A DNA stretch of 64,000 nt from Sebastes aleutianus (Eukaryota > Chordata > Actinopteri > Perciformes > Sebastidae): the NCBI GenBank assembly GCA_916700875.1, contig CAKAKS010000004.1, forward strand, positions 15,176,444 to 15,240,443, written 5' to 3'. Shown here one piece after another: positions 23,673-35,240 of the stretch. The position numbers and the translations under genes are program-made. Numbering within the stretch: the stretch's first letter is position 1; every line of letters begins with the position of its first letter. Below the pieces are notes generated by a model. The model had not been told where the DNA came from and did not search any database. It was given only the letters and a program-made list of their open reading frames with translations.

Positions 23673-23723
23673 GCTCAAACAAACAAAACCAAACAAGACA
23701 GCAGCCTCATGTGCCCATTTTGG
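23673..23723 (+). other. Candidate 51-bp exon, unrecognised
   Basis: A long pyrimidine tract (TTCTCCTCTCTCTTTTTCTC) runs into AG at 23671-23672, and the segment ends at a consensus donor, TTTTGG|GTAAGT (23724). All three frames are open over 51 bp. In frame 1 it reads AQTNKTKQDSSLMCPFW, which I do not recognise. The splice signals are good, but such pairs also arise by chance in a 64-kb window and the segment has no coding signature. Confidence 0.18.
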
Positions 23724-24289
23724 GTAAGTGTTATAATCCACAGGCCCAGTTGTTTATGACACCAGTTCATGTCTTTTTGTCTTTGTGAGCAGTCGAGAGC
23801 CACATCCATCTACCTCTTATGATGTCCCCCCGTGGAAAGATCTCCTTTTTATGAGTTTTTCTGTGGAACAGTGAACCAGCACTACTATACAGAAACAGTA
23901 GTGTGGCAGATTGAAGTTACCACTAGCGTATCCTCTGGTAATGATGGTAACAAATAGCACTCCTGGGCATTTGTTTTCTTCTACAGTACAGTGTGTGAGT
24001 AAAACTTAAGCAGAAGCTGTCATGCCGATGATGAAACACACACTCACTTGCTTCCATGGTCTATCTTTTACTCCGTTTCTCCTCGCGCCTCCCTCTTCGT
24101 CCCCAGAGAAATGTGTTTACCTCGGCAGTCACCTGCCACTGCGGGAGCTAGAATGAGATTCAGTAGCCTTTTGTCCCAATCAGCTTTTCCTATCAGGCTA
24201 AATGCTCTCTGGAGACGGAGCTTATTACATGACACGATCCTCAGAGTAGATAAATGGTCCTCCATGTCACAAGCCGGACCCCACTTGTT

Positions 24290-24309
24290 GGGGGGGGGGT
24301 GGGTGTGGG
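24290..24309 (+). other. G-quadruplex-capable G run
   Basis: A G10 run followed by T, GGG, TGT, GGG meets the usual four-tract G-quadruplex pattern on the plus strand. Confidence 0.6.
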
Positions 24310-25639
24310 CGAGGAGACAGACAGCTTTGGGCCCAAGAGATGAAAGGACCCCACAGCCTTACTGACGTTTTAATCAAAAACAGTTAGCACTGAATCAGTC
24401 TGTTTGCAGGCAGAGATGCAGGGAGGCTTTTCAATGGCGCCTATTGAAAATATGCAAGGATTGAAATGCAGACCTCGCTGACATATAATTTACCTGCTGT
24501 CAGTCTGTATGGGCCTGTTTTATCATGAGTGCTTGTTGTGATGCCCCCCTCCGCACCGCACCGCCACTGAAGCCTGACACACACCCCCTCCCTTCCCTTC
24601 ACATCTTCTGCCACCTGTTTCAACCTCAGCTGATGTGTTGAAAAGTGATATGAGATGCATTACTTAGGTCTTCTTTTAGGGTTATATGAGTCCGTAGTGA
24701 AGTTAGTCTGAGGTCAGTTCTTTTAGTGAGTTGTCATCATGCTATAGACAGCCCGTCAACACAGTGTCATACTACAGGACAGCTGATTTGTGTTTGAGGA
24801 CAGAGGAAGAGTGACCGATAGAAGAATAATGCAGATGTTGTGGATGTGAGAGTATTATTTTAAAAGGCCTGCACACTTAAATGTGTGTTTTCAGTTATTC
24901 AGCTGGTTAGACCTGTGCTCAGGTTGAAGGTGGGTGGGGCTATACTGTGAATTGTTATTAATGGCTACAGCCACCCAGAGAAAAGGTCAGGTCCACCTTA
25001 AAGGTCAGTCCACCTTAAGTGAGCCTGGGCCGAAGTTGTTGCTAAATTTGGGGCTACCACATTCACTTTAATCAGCAAGTGGCAAGCAAGCTGTAGCAGC
25101 CAGATTAATTATGACGGGAGCAAAGGAGGAAGTGAGGTGTATTATAGAGTGTCAAACTCTATTGACACCTAACCAAGTTGATTTTGTGCCTAACTAAACC
25201 TTAAACATAGCATTGTAACGTCATAAATGATCAGTATTTTTAACATTAAAAGTCAAGTAATTTAGAATGCAGGATTATAGCAATTCAAACATTGTTAGCA
25301 GTGTTTCTCTTAGGATGATGGCCATATGTACTGTTTATAATTCATATCCTGCGTATAGTATTTTTACTCCAAATGCCGCATCACAGTATGAAATATGTAT
25401 TGTAACATGCTGGTAGTTGACCTCCATTTACCTCCGTCACATCTGATTTATCCCTCAGGTTTAGAATGTTTAGAGAAATGTTATACACCGGGAATCTCAA
25501 ACATTAGCATTTCTGTTAAATTATTCATTTTGCACGCTTTTAATCTGAGTCAGAGAATGCAGCGAACAATTCTCCACACTCAGAACTACACAACTAATTG
25601 TTAAACACACTCCACTGGGTTTTAAAGATGTTGTCACAG

Positions 25640-26080
25640 ACTTTTCCATCAAACATTAACGCGTGGTACCGATGATTTCATGCAGTTCGCTCTTAACATC
25701 TCGCTTTTAATGACGCTCTGAAAAAAACATTAAAACTAATCGTAAATTACAAAATGATAATGGGAGGAGGGAGAGGGAGAGAAGGCTCTGCTCCCCGACC
25801 GGTCATAAGTTGATCATCTTAAGCTCCGAGCTGCAGGTAGGCGGTGACAGCTGCTTAATTTGGTTTTGTCACCGGGGTGACTTAATCCTGTAACGGGCCC
25901 CAGCGACAGCGGCCTCACAGACGGTTGAGAGACGGAACGGCACTCTAGTTGCCCGTTTACAGATGCAGCAATAGAAACCAAGGTCACTTTAATTAACTGC
26001 CAAATTACAATTTAAACGATAATACTAATCACTCACTTTTGCGGTAGCAAGAAGCTACTAGCTGTCATGTTAATTTAAGG
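25640..26080. promoter_or_regulatory. Candidate conserved non-coding element cluster
   Basis: A non-repetitive block with unusually many CpGs for this window (ACCGGTC, GCGACAGCGGCC, GACGGAACGGC) alternating with AT-rich homeodomain-type motifs, including TTAATTAA at 25989-25996 and CTTAATTTGG. No ORF of note crosses it. The composition fits a vertebrate developmental enhancer cluster. This is inference from composition only. Confidence 0.3.
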
Positions 26081-26482
26081 CTGCGGGGGAAAATGGACGT
26101 TTCCACCTCTGCCTCACAGTAGGGCCCGGGTCTGCGCTGCCCTGTTTTCATTTGCTCTGTGTGCTGCCACTTTCCCAGATCAATAACAGCATGACCTAAC
26201 TGTTTTCTACAGTTTTTCCTTACTGTAGTCTCTATCCCAACATCCCCACCCCTGTCTGTTTGGTTTTCCTCTCCCATTTAATCTCTCTCCTCCTCTCCCT
26301 CTTCACTCTCTCTGAAGGATTTCAATTAGACGCCACTGATGCCTTTGTCTGTGCGTATTCCCTGTTGTTGGGCTAGATAGACTAAAGGGCCTCACTGCTG
26401 CAGCCTTTCACTTTCAAGTGTCTGCTGTTGAAGTGAATGGTATGCTCAAATTCACAGAGACTTCTCAAATTCGTAGTTTATG

Positions 26483-27114
26483 GTTTTGACCAGTGGGCAA
26501 CCTCCGGGTCTGAGAAGTGAAGCCAATGCGGAAGTGCTTTAAACTTGCATTCTTTCTAATAGCCAGCAGGGGGCGACTCCTCTGGTTGCAAAAAGAAGTC
26601 TGATTGTATAGAAGTCTATGAGAAAATGAGCCTACTTCTCACTTGATTTATTACCTCAGTAAACATTGTAAACATGAGTTTATGGTCTCAATCGCTAGTT
26701 TCAAGTCTTCTTCAATACAGCATGATGTCCATTTAGGTTTTTATGGTCCCATTTAGAGTCAAATAGACCATAAAGCATGGTTTGCTTTAGGGCGTGGCTA
26801 CCTTGGGATTGACAGGTTGCTACCACGGCGTTGTCCGGTTTGGGAATTGTCTGTGTTTTTGTATTAGAGCTTTAACCATTTCACAGTGTGTTTTCAGTTC
26901 GTGACAGTTAATTATAACCTTTTTGGTCGCCTGAAAACGTTTTATTCAGCAATCGGTTTTACTTAGCTCCACCCTCTAGTGTCACTTCTGGTTGCAAAAA
27001 ACCAAGATGGTGACGGCCAAAATGACTAATTCGAGGCTTCAAAACGGCAGTCCACAAACCAATGCGTGACGTCACGGTAACTAGATCCACTTCTATACAG
27101 TCTATGGTTTTGAC
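26483..27114 (+). mobile_element. 616-bp dispersed element with exact 8-bp target duplication, copy 1
   Basis: The element is 26491-27106, beginning CAGTGGGCAACCTCCGGG and ending TTCTATACAGTCTATG. GTTTTGAC stands on both sides (26483-26490 and 27107-27114), an exact 8-bp target duplication. The termini are not obvious inverted repeats, although 8-bp duplications fit hAT-type integration. A second copy in the same orientation is at 46531-47068. Shared internal phrases include AGCCAGCAGGGGGCGACTCC and ACCAAGATGGTGACGG. Copy 1 has 92 bp (26816-26907) that copy 2 lacks. Confidence 0.85.
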
Positions 27115-27338
27115 TAAATGTATTAAATTTAAGTGCGTAATCACAGATAATTTTCAGGCACGAACAACAGGAAATTGTCTGGAATGATCACTGTTGTCTT
27201 TGAGGTTTATTATCAACGCAGTCATGTTTTGAATTTTTGGTTTTGTTGAGCAAAAGTTAAGATATTGTCGTATTATTTTCCAGTAGCTTTCAGTACATTA
27301 TGTAATATACAAGTTTAGTGCAACGCTAAGTACATTTT

Positions 27339-27637
27339 AGGGCTGCAACTAACGATTTGTTAATAATCAATTAATCTGCAAATTTCTTTCTAAATTAATC
27401 ATTTTATCTATAAAATATGAAAAAAAGTAAAAATGCCTGTCACTATTTCCCAGACCCCAAATTGACAAATTTGAAATTGCTTTTTTTGCCCAACCATCGG
27501 TCTGAAACTGAAAAATATTCAGTTAACTTTGATAGCTGATTAAAAAAAACAGCAGTTAGTCACATTTAGAAGCTGGAATCAATTATCTATTTCTTTTTTG
27601 TTGATTAAAAGATGAATTGATGACTCATTTCAGCTCT
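27339..27637 (+). mobile_element. MITE of the GGGCTGCAAC family, copy 2
   Basis: Begins AGGGCTGCAACTAACGATT and ends GACTCATTTCAGCTCT. The interior has the family phrases AATTAATC, TCTATAAAATATGAAAAA and ATGCCTGTCACTATTTCCCA. This copy is nearest to what I recall as the family consensus at its left end. It has no coding capacity. Confidence 0.85.
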
Positions 27638-28341
27638 ACCCTCCATGACTTTGATTCCTGGAGTCTTTGTTTTGTGGTGTAGAGACTAGGTAAGTTCCAG
27701 ACCATGGGATATTTATTCTAGCCAACCTCCACCCCATTACAGTTACTGCCCATCTGCCACTGCTGCCACTCGGAGCCCTCCTAAAGGTTACTCATTTACA
27801 TATTGGGGGGCGGGGGGGTGGGCAGCGTCCACTGATAACAGAGCTTCAATCAATCAGTGCTTCATGATTAGTCCCATGTAAAATCCCAGCAGTTGGTTAA
27901 AACTCTGCCTGCTTGCCTCGTTGCCACTTTTCAAATGAGGTCCTGGAATGCCACGACAACTAACTGGAGACAACTGAATGGAAAAATTCATAATTTCTCG
28001 GATAAATTATGACTGGGTGCCTGAAATTGATTTATTATTGTGATCGTTAGCCATATGGCACAGGCTGCTTCCCCCCTCCTAACATTCAAAAATGTGCGAT
28101 TACAGGGCTAGGTCAACGCAACCTTTACCATCGCACAAATGAATCTCAGTCTAATCAGAAGGGAAGGACAACAAAGAAATTTAACTTGTATATCTTAATA
28201 TAAAGCCGCATTCACAATGAAACAGTGGGGGATATGAATACAATTTAGACTCTGTACAGTGTCCTGATGTGTCTAAAGATGGAGAGGACAGAATTACGGT
28301 ATTTTTTATATTTAATGGAATCTAAATTAAGATAGCTTTTT
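27638..28341. other. Non-coding stretch
   Basis: No gene is seen. It holds a G-rich run at 27805-27822 (G6-C-G7-T-G3) that fits a plus-strand G-quadruplex. The part 27830-28160 is non-repetitive and may be regulatory. Confidence 0.5.
27805..27822 (+). other. G-quadruplex-capable G run
   Basis: Runs of 6, 7 and 3 G separated by single bases allow four G-tracts with loops of one base. Confidence 0.6.
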
Positions 28342-28700
28342 GTTCTCGGAAAATTAGTTGACAAAACAATATCATGACAAGGTCCATTTAGTAGCATTTC
28401 TAGAGCTTTCGATCATATCACACAATCTTCCTCAGCAGATTGAATTTGCCCAGTTGAAACTTAAATTTTTCTGACCACTTTTAGGCCTAAACATTGGGAT
28501 TGAAATTCATTCTTGATCTTGGAAACAGCAGTTGACAAATAATCTTGCATCATGGTTCATTTTGAAGCTTTTGGAGCTTTCAATCATAAATACATGATCT
28601 TCATCAGCGGAAAGAGTTTACTCAGTTGTTATGGAATTGAAGATTTTCACATTACCATTTTTTAAGCACTTTAAACCTGCAATAACTAACAATAATAATT
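28342..28700 (+). repeat. Diverged tandem pair, about 174-bp unit
   Basis: Two related segments start near 28343 and 28517. Shared phrases in order are GGAAA..AGTTGACAAA (GTTGAC at 28357 and 28531), ATCATG or GCATCATG, GGTCCATTT/GGTTCATTT, GAGCTTTCGATCATA/GAGCTTTCAATCATAA, ATCTTCCTCAGCAG/ATCTTCATCAGCGG and CAGTTG. The copies are well diverged, so the duplication is old. I recognise the CTTTCAATCATA...GATCTTCATCAGCAG wording as a dispersed fish repeat that may be intrinsically repetitive. Confidence 0.7.
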
Positions 28701-28797
28701 ACGGAAACAATCTCTACACATTGACAAATCTGCATCTTTTCAGTTAATATGCCAACTTGTTAGTTTTGGTTCTTTAGCTGCTAAATGCTCCCCTATG

Positions 28798-29188
28798 TAG
28801 GCCTGTCATGATAACTACTTTTGTTTGACGACATATTGTTCCAGAAATAATTAAATTGATAAAAGATATTATTGTCATTTTAAGACTATTTTATGCCACT
28901 GATATAACGATAATATAACATAATAGCATAATAATGCAAGTACAACCTCTCAGAGAGCAATAAACTTTTAATTCTTAAAGATATTCAGACATTAGAATGT
29001 GAAAAATATAAAAATTTCCTAAATAAATAAAACAAATGAAATAAAACCACACATAAATAATTATTAAACATGTTTATTCTGGCATCATGTTGGCTAAAAT
29101 ATTAACATTCTTATGTAAATAAACGCGCATGTAAACCAACGGGCAATATCATGATAAGTCGATAATGTAATTATCGTGACATGCCTAC
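28798..29188. mobile_element. 391-bp foldback MITE (GGCCTGTCATGATAA family)
   Basis: The left end GTAGGCCTGTCATGATAA and the reverse complement of the right end (GTAGGCATGTCACGATAA) match at 16 of 18 positions. The interior is AT-rich with ATAACGATAATATAAC phrases and has no ORF. It is a common teleost element by recognition. A target duplication is not clear. Confidence 0.85.
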
Positions 29189-31189
29189 AACTATGTTCAT
29201 GAGCTAGTCACTAACTTTGTCTGTTTTCCCTTTGGTGCAGAGCAGGTAGTGTACAGTGGGGTCTTTAGAGCCTTTTTTGCTGAACTGCTGCGTCTGAAAA
29301 TAACGGTATGAGATTGGTGAGAGTGAATCAAAACAATGAGCTGAAAGACACTAAAATGCTCCATAGAGTGGAACTGCAGAGTCGGTTGATAATTCTCTGT
29401 GTATTTGCACTAACCTTTTTCACACACACATACTCATTTGATCCATTATTATAAAGATATTGATTACAGAGACTTGAAGGACGTTTTGATGGAAATGTTG
29501 TTTATTAAGAATTTGTTGTCGGTCTTAAGAAGCCTTAGTTTAACAACGTAAATTGAGAAAGTTAGACTGACAACCATCGCGATGTTCCCTTTCTCACTAA
29601 GGGGGATGAATGGACAACCTTACATGATATTTAATGAAATCCTTTTTGATCTTGCTCCAGACTCTTGTCATCTTCTCAGAAATGTGCCCTCTTGAGTCCT
29701 CACCCCTCCTCCTTATTGCACAAGCAATTATACCAAAAGTTAAAGCTTTAGGAAAAAAATATTGTATTTGTAATTATTTGCATGTGGCCTGCCAACGTTT
29801 ACATTATCATCGCCGTCTCATAATAATTGCCTGGTTCTTCCCATTGGCTCAGGGCAATGTTGTATTAGATTGTAATCTCCAACACTGTTTCCTGACACAA
29901 ACTTGATGTGTCACCGTGATTGGCATGGAGGAGATGACATGACAGAGCTGGTTTTGGGGGACTGACAGATAGTTGGCAGGTTAAGGCTCCCCTGTTGGGT
30001 GCTGCGCTGCCTCAGGACAGTCACCTGTCAACTCAGGTGAAGGCTCGTCATAGCTGATGACTGGGAGCAGCAGAGTGGATATAATGGGATGAGCAGACTG
30101 ACACAGACGTAGTGCAGGACTCCCTTTGTCTGTGGGCAAAGGAGTAGACCTTGCTTCAGTCAAGTGTGCCGCCATGCTGAATAACGAGTATAAAGAGTTT
30201 TAGCACTGTGGGTGATGTGCTGGCATTTATATCCTGAGTAAGATAACTTAACATACAACTCAGAAAACGTATTCCCATTTTGCTTTCTTTGTCAGATATT
30301 ATCCACAAATGATCCAGCTTCGTCACAAGTTTTAAAGGTTAAGTCCACACGTCTCTCCAGAGCTCATCTAGACAACGTAAAGAACATCCACTGGTGAAAT
30401 AAAGGTTTGTGCTCGTGTGTTTGACCGTATAAGTGCGTGTCTGTGATTTTTGGGATCTGGGGTCCGGGGGCCTCTCTGCGTGTCGACCCAATCGCTGTTG
30501 CCGTTTTTGTTGAGTTTCCTCAAAAGACCGTCCTGCCAAGCACAGAGGGAGCATGTGTCCATCAAAGTCAGGCTGATACGAGGCGTGAGGGCTGAGGCCT
30601 GCTCGTGAGATGGAAGGGTGGGACTGACTCATGCAGAAGCTCAGGAATCAGCATGTCACTCTCAGCACAGCACACTGCCACTGTGCATCAACACTGACTC
30701 TATGGAGAAACTTCTGGATCACATTCAAATACAATATGTAACAATATCAAGTGATGAGCACGACAAATATTAGTCCACATTAAGGAACAACATGTACAGT
30801 GTTGCTGTTTATTCGGAGGAACATTTGAAAGATGTGTCACATGTAGATCTGCTGGTTAAGATGCACCTAAATCCACAATAAACTAGCCTTTTTGTGTATC
30901 TTCTCTAATTTATATTATATATTTTTTTATAAAACCAGTATGTTAGTGTTGGATATAAGGCAAAAAGGATATCAGTTAAGGTGCAAAATATTGTATTATT
31001 TAGTGTGATACAATATGATGATGCTTGTCCATTTACTCATCATATTTTTTTTTAAAATGTGGTGATATTATACCATATTTAAATTTAGATTTCCATTTTT
31101 ATCTGGAGGTACAAGTTAGATTTTGATATAAATAGAAGACTTTTTTGTCATTTTAATTAATCAATTAGACAGTTAATGGCTGCATGAGC
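29189..31189. other. Non-coding stretch
   Basis: No gene is seen. The minus-strand ORFs at 30339-30632 and 30368-30565 are short, lie in two frames over the same DNA and show no domain. 30890-31150 is AT-rich low complexity. Nothing else stands out. Confidence 0.5.
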
Positions 31190-31345
31190 TAAAACTGTGG
31201 AATAGAGATCAACCAATAGGTTTTTTTTTCTAAGGCTGACCCGAATGCTTCGAAGCTGTGACCGTTGCTATGGTAATCAACATCCAAATCAGTATTCGAA
31301 TGTATCGTGTTTTAGTTTTTTTATAATATATACATTACCCCAAAA
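31190..31345 (+). repeat. Possible dispersed repeat fragment
   Basis: Phrases such as GGAATAGAGATCAACC, GACCCGAATGCTTCGAAGC and CCGTTGCTATGGTAATCAAC are familiar from dispersed teleost repeats. No second copy exists in the window and the ends are not clear. The repeat may continue to about 31930. Confidence 0.35.
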
Positions 31346-32249
31346 ATCCCAAATAGCACATGAAATAAGGAAGAGTAATACCACATTATTCATTATGCAT
31401 CAACATGAATTATTATGAGTTATTCTCAGAGGGATAGCGCTGTTTGTTGTGTGTGTAGAGGGTGTGTGTTTTGTTGCGGTGCTGTCCTCGGTACTGAAAC
31501 GCTGCGGAGTAGATTGATAGACAGACCGTCTCAACAAAGCCAGGTCTTTTATATTAGATGTTGGTATACGCTACAGTATATTTATTTATTTGTTTATAAG
31601 TCTAAATATTAGCAAATTTGTTTTTATGGGCTATCACTTTAATTTATTTGATGTGATTATTTCACATTTTGTGCAAAGGAAAATCCTTAAAGTACGATTT
31701 CTGTCCTCGTCTCTCATTAGACAATAATGGCAAAGTAAAGTACAATATAAGTAAATAATGACCGCAAGTTTGAGGAAAGTTTCACAGCATGTGTTGTCGT
31801 CGTTGTCTCCCCTCCCACCGCCGTTTTAATGCACAGGCGAGGCTTACCAGAGCTCAAGCCCGATGGCCGCAACGGGATGCTCCGCTTGTAAAGACGCTAC
31901 GACAGCAAGATTTTTTACTCTGATACAACCTGCCACGAGAGGAAAAAAACCTTTTTCCAGCAGTTGTCTGACTGAGATCTGTTTCTCTTCTCACTGACTG
32001 AATAGGTAAAGGGTGAGAGGCGACTGACACTTGTGAAGAGAAGGAGGTTCTCACCCTTTCTCTCTCTTTTCCTCTCTGTGTGTGTGCGTGTGCATAACCA
32101 CACATTATGTGTGAGACAGATTGATACAGTTGGCCTACAGTGAGCCAGCCTGTACCTTTTGGTGACGCAGTCTCTGTAACGTAACATATAGCCTACAATG
32201 CGCCCCCCGGCTGACTCATATGAACGGGTCCAAGCAGGGGTTGAATGGT
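31346..32249. other. Non-coding stretch, possibly repeat-derived
   Basis: No gene is seen. ORFs at 31854-32105 and 31915-32268 overlap in two frames of the minus strand with no domain. 31790-31930 has several CpGs. Confidence 0.4.
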
Positions 32250-32860
32250 GAAGCAAATATCGACACACATGAGTATCGTGATATCATGTTTTGCTATACT
32301 GTATCGATTCTCTGAAACCCTGTATTGATTCTCCAAAGCCCTGTATCGATTCTTAATTAACCTCTTAATATATGACGCTACTGTGTCTGTCAGAGGTTGT
32401 AGCGGGCTCAATTTTTAAAGCTAGAGTGAAGATACTGGCATCATATGAAACTAGAGAAACCTAAGGAATCCATTGGTACCAACCATGTCATATGTCGCCG
32501 CTAAAGTTTTGGCGAGGGAAAACTGGCTTTCACCTCAGTATATGTGAATGAAAATTGGTTCTATGGGTACCCCAGAGTCTCCCCTTTACAGACATGCCCA
32601 CTTTATGATAATCACATGCAGTTTAGGGCAAAACCATGCCATTTTTTGCATGCAGTATAAATGTGTTATTTTTGCCTGTTTCTAAAATTGTGTATTTGAG
32701 TATTTCTGTATACTGGGGTCACTAAATTGGGTATGACTGGAAAGCTGAGACTCATGTGGATCCAATAAGTCCAATTGTATTCATTTGTATTGATGTTAGT
32801 CCCCACAGTAGCATTTCACATAGTCACTTTTTTACTCTTTTATCGGCACTTTTTAACGTT
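32250..32860 (+). mobile_element. Mosaic dispersed element with shared internal module, copy 1
   Basis: The left part (32250-32390) has the TATCGTGATATCATGTTTTG and TGTATCGATTCTC phrases of the element seen at 18377 and 44548. From about 32391 it carries a different module, GTAGCGGGCTCA, AAGATACTGGCATCAT, CATTGGTACCAACCATG, TTCTATGGGTACC and TTTATGATAATCACATGCAG, which also occurs inside 50728-51289 and 52924-53604. The right part to about 32860 is familiar dispersed sequence but its end is uncertain. No coding capacity. Confidence 0.7.
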
Positions 32861-33147
32861 TTGATGTCATTTATTATCACGTTGCAGCATCTCCTCTGCT
32901 CTCTGTGTCGGGGATGAGCTCCTCCATATACACACAACCACACACACATACACACACTCACCAGCTGGTGCTCACCTGTCTGCTGTCCACCTATTCTGTA
33001 GCAACAGTTCTCTATATCTCCCTGTCAAATCATCTGCTTGGTCCCAGAGGCCCCGAGCTTCCATCAGTAGGGCCTGTCAGTTATGAGGTCCGATCTGTAT
33101 TCATAACTTCTGTCAAAGCAGTCTGCCCTCCCAGCCTCTGTGAAGAG

Positions 33148-33165
33148 CAGCAGCAGCAGCAGCAG
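33148..33165 (+). repeat. (CAG)6 microsatellite
   Basis: Six uninterrupted CAG units. The ORF that crosses it (32905-33186) takes its Gln run from the repeat. Confidence 0.95.
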
Positions 33166-34059
33166 TGCTCAGTAACCTGGATATAATCTCTATAACCTGC
33201 TCAGATTATGCGGCTTCGTGGCCAGATACAGAGGTATACCATTTGAGTGTTACTGACTCAATGGTTCTGAATCACGCTACCCTCCTTCATCTGAGTCATT
33301 CGATTTATGAATTATGGATTGTTTCACTCTGAAAGGTAGGGTTTGTCATGTTGGTAGAGGAAACCGTGGGCAACATTATGAGTGTTGTGGCACTATTTTG
33401 AGAGGTAAAAACACGTGACATCTGTAAGCAATAACCGGGAAATACATTTTAATAATTTTTACCGGTACTCAGTGAACTTTTTCAAGCATGTTGTCCTGAC
33501 AGCGTGGTGGAACAATAATATATGCAGTAGAAACTAAATTCAGCAGTAATCAAAGGTAATTGTGTGGTAATTACAGCAGAGTCCCCGGATCACTTTGTGA
33601 GAAGCTTGTTTTCATCTTGTCCCTGTCATCACACATTGCTGCAGGTGATTTTTCAGCTCCACTCTGTTCAGGGGCAAACTTCAAACGGGACATCTGCATT
33701 GTAAAAATGTAGATATGTATTTGTCTTTGTTGGGAGATTTCTAAGGTCAACAGCAGCCCCTTGGAGCATTTAGCTAAACCTTGCCACAGGAAGGTTGATT
33801 CCCACTGGTGAAGTGCACATGAAGGTGCTGCCCATGTTTTACCTTTCCCTCTGAGGGGTGGATTTAATCAGTGTGCAGTCAAGAAAACCACTCGTTAATT
33901 AATGAGACCTCCATGAGAGATCAGCATTCAACATGCCAAAGCCTCTCAGATTCAGAACTTCAGAACAAAACCGTGGTCAACAGTGGTCGCCTCAAGGCTG
34001 TGCTGAGTATTTATTTGTTGTTTTATTTAGCGTGTTGTTTTTTTTCCTCATTGCGGGCC

Positions 34060-34330
34060 CGACTGGGGGCATCTTAATTCTCTAAATGACTTTTTAAGTA
34101 GTGCCTCTGCTCTGCATGACCCCGCTGAGTGACAGGCCATTCTAATCCTTTTTCACCAGGGGAAACAGCCTTCATTGCAGCCTCTGGTCAGTTTGTTTTG
34201 CCCGAGCCCACAACATACGGCATTTAACACTCTCATAATTAAGTAGCTGAAGCCAAAGAGTTCTGCTTAATCTGAGGCCATAGGCTGGCGCGGATTGACA
34301 GATGAGCAGCAGGACAGTTGAGGTCCTGCT
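34060..34330. promoter_or_regulatory. Candidate conserved non-coding element
   Basis: Non-repetitive sequence with a TAATTA core at 34236-34241 and GATTGACAG at 34293-34301. The latter matches the Pbx-Meis/Prep composite site (TGATTGACAG) at nine of ten positions. A composite site next to homeodomain cores is a familiar layout in hox-linked and other developmental enhancers, but one site proves nothing. Confidence 0.28.
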
Positions 34331-34849
34331 AACATTATTAATGCACACATAAAAATGATTACAACAGCTGTGAACAGACCTGAAACAGTGAAGAATTTGG
34401 ATTAATCTCTGAATAAAATTATAGTAGTATTCGACGTGTTAACAGGTCAGTTTTCGTTTAATTACAGCAAAATCAATGTATTTGACGGAGATAAGCACTC
34501 AAACAATAATTACATGCAGTATTTGGGAGTCTTGACAGTGTCCCTGCTTGCCGTTTATCCTGGTCTTTTCTAGCCAACTGGGTGAAGGATACTCTGCCTG
34601 TTTCCCCACCCAAACTCTCGGTCCCATCTGCTCACAGAAAGGCACAACATTTGTCAAAGTAGACTGGATAATGGCTTTGGCATCCTTATTATAATCTCAG
34701 CATAATCTTCATTTGTCCACTTTTGGCACCGGGACACTTCTGGGTTTGGGAAACTGGTCAGGACTCTTAAGTGTCCTCGTTTCGTTTTCATTAGCTCAAA
34801 TCTGGGCATGAAAGCTCATTTGATTCCAATTTAAAACATGGTGGTTCGG

Positions 34850-35240
34850 TGTTTTTCAGAAGCACACGGAGAGCTGAGGTTGTTTTCCATCCTACTGTGA
34901 TTAGCCCGAATAAAAATCCCCAAATTAAATCGATCGTAGAAATAAAGCCTCGTCAATGTGTGAGGCTGATTGTGCTTAATATTTCGGGGTTAAGTCTCCT
35001 GACCGAGGCTTCTCTTCTGGCATTTATTACAACATCATGAGTGAGGCATTAGATTAAAATCAGATTCCTTGATCACTAGATTAATTTTGAGGTGCCACTT
35101 AGAAAATCTCCTGCAATCAGTGAATAGTCAAAATAGTGGAAAAAGCAATAGAATACAAGCTAAGCCGACTTAATTTTCGACTTAATGCGTGTATAGACAA
35201 TAGAGACAAACTTCATACCGTGTCTCTCCATTCTCCATTA
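34850..35240. promoter_or_regulatory. Candidate conserved non-coding element
   Basis: Non-repetitive, with dense AT cores (GTGATTAGCC, CCAAATTAAATCGATCG, TAGATTAATTTTGAGG, CGACTTAATTTTCGACTTAA) mixed with retained CpGs. A 63-residue ORF (34849-35040) crosses part of it but has no domain. The make-up resembles homeodomain-target enhancers. Inference only. Confidence 0.25.

Larger units (their letters stand above)
22441..26482. other. Non-coding stretch with scattered candidates
   Basis: No established gene. A short TG run near 22469 leads into a TATCGATAC-type repeat fragment (22510-22600). A T15 run lies near 23519. 24983-25017 holds an imperfect 17/18-bp direct repeat (AAAGGTCAGGTCCACCTTA type). 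25160-25210 resembles the dispersed repeat at the left end of the window. The candidate exon at 23673, the G-rich run at 24290 and the candidate regulatory block at 25640 are listed separately. The rest appears unique. Confidence 0.5.
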
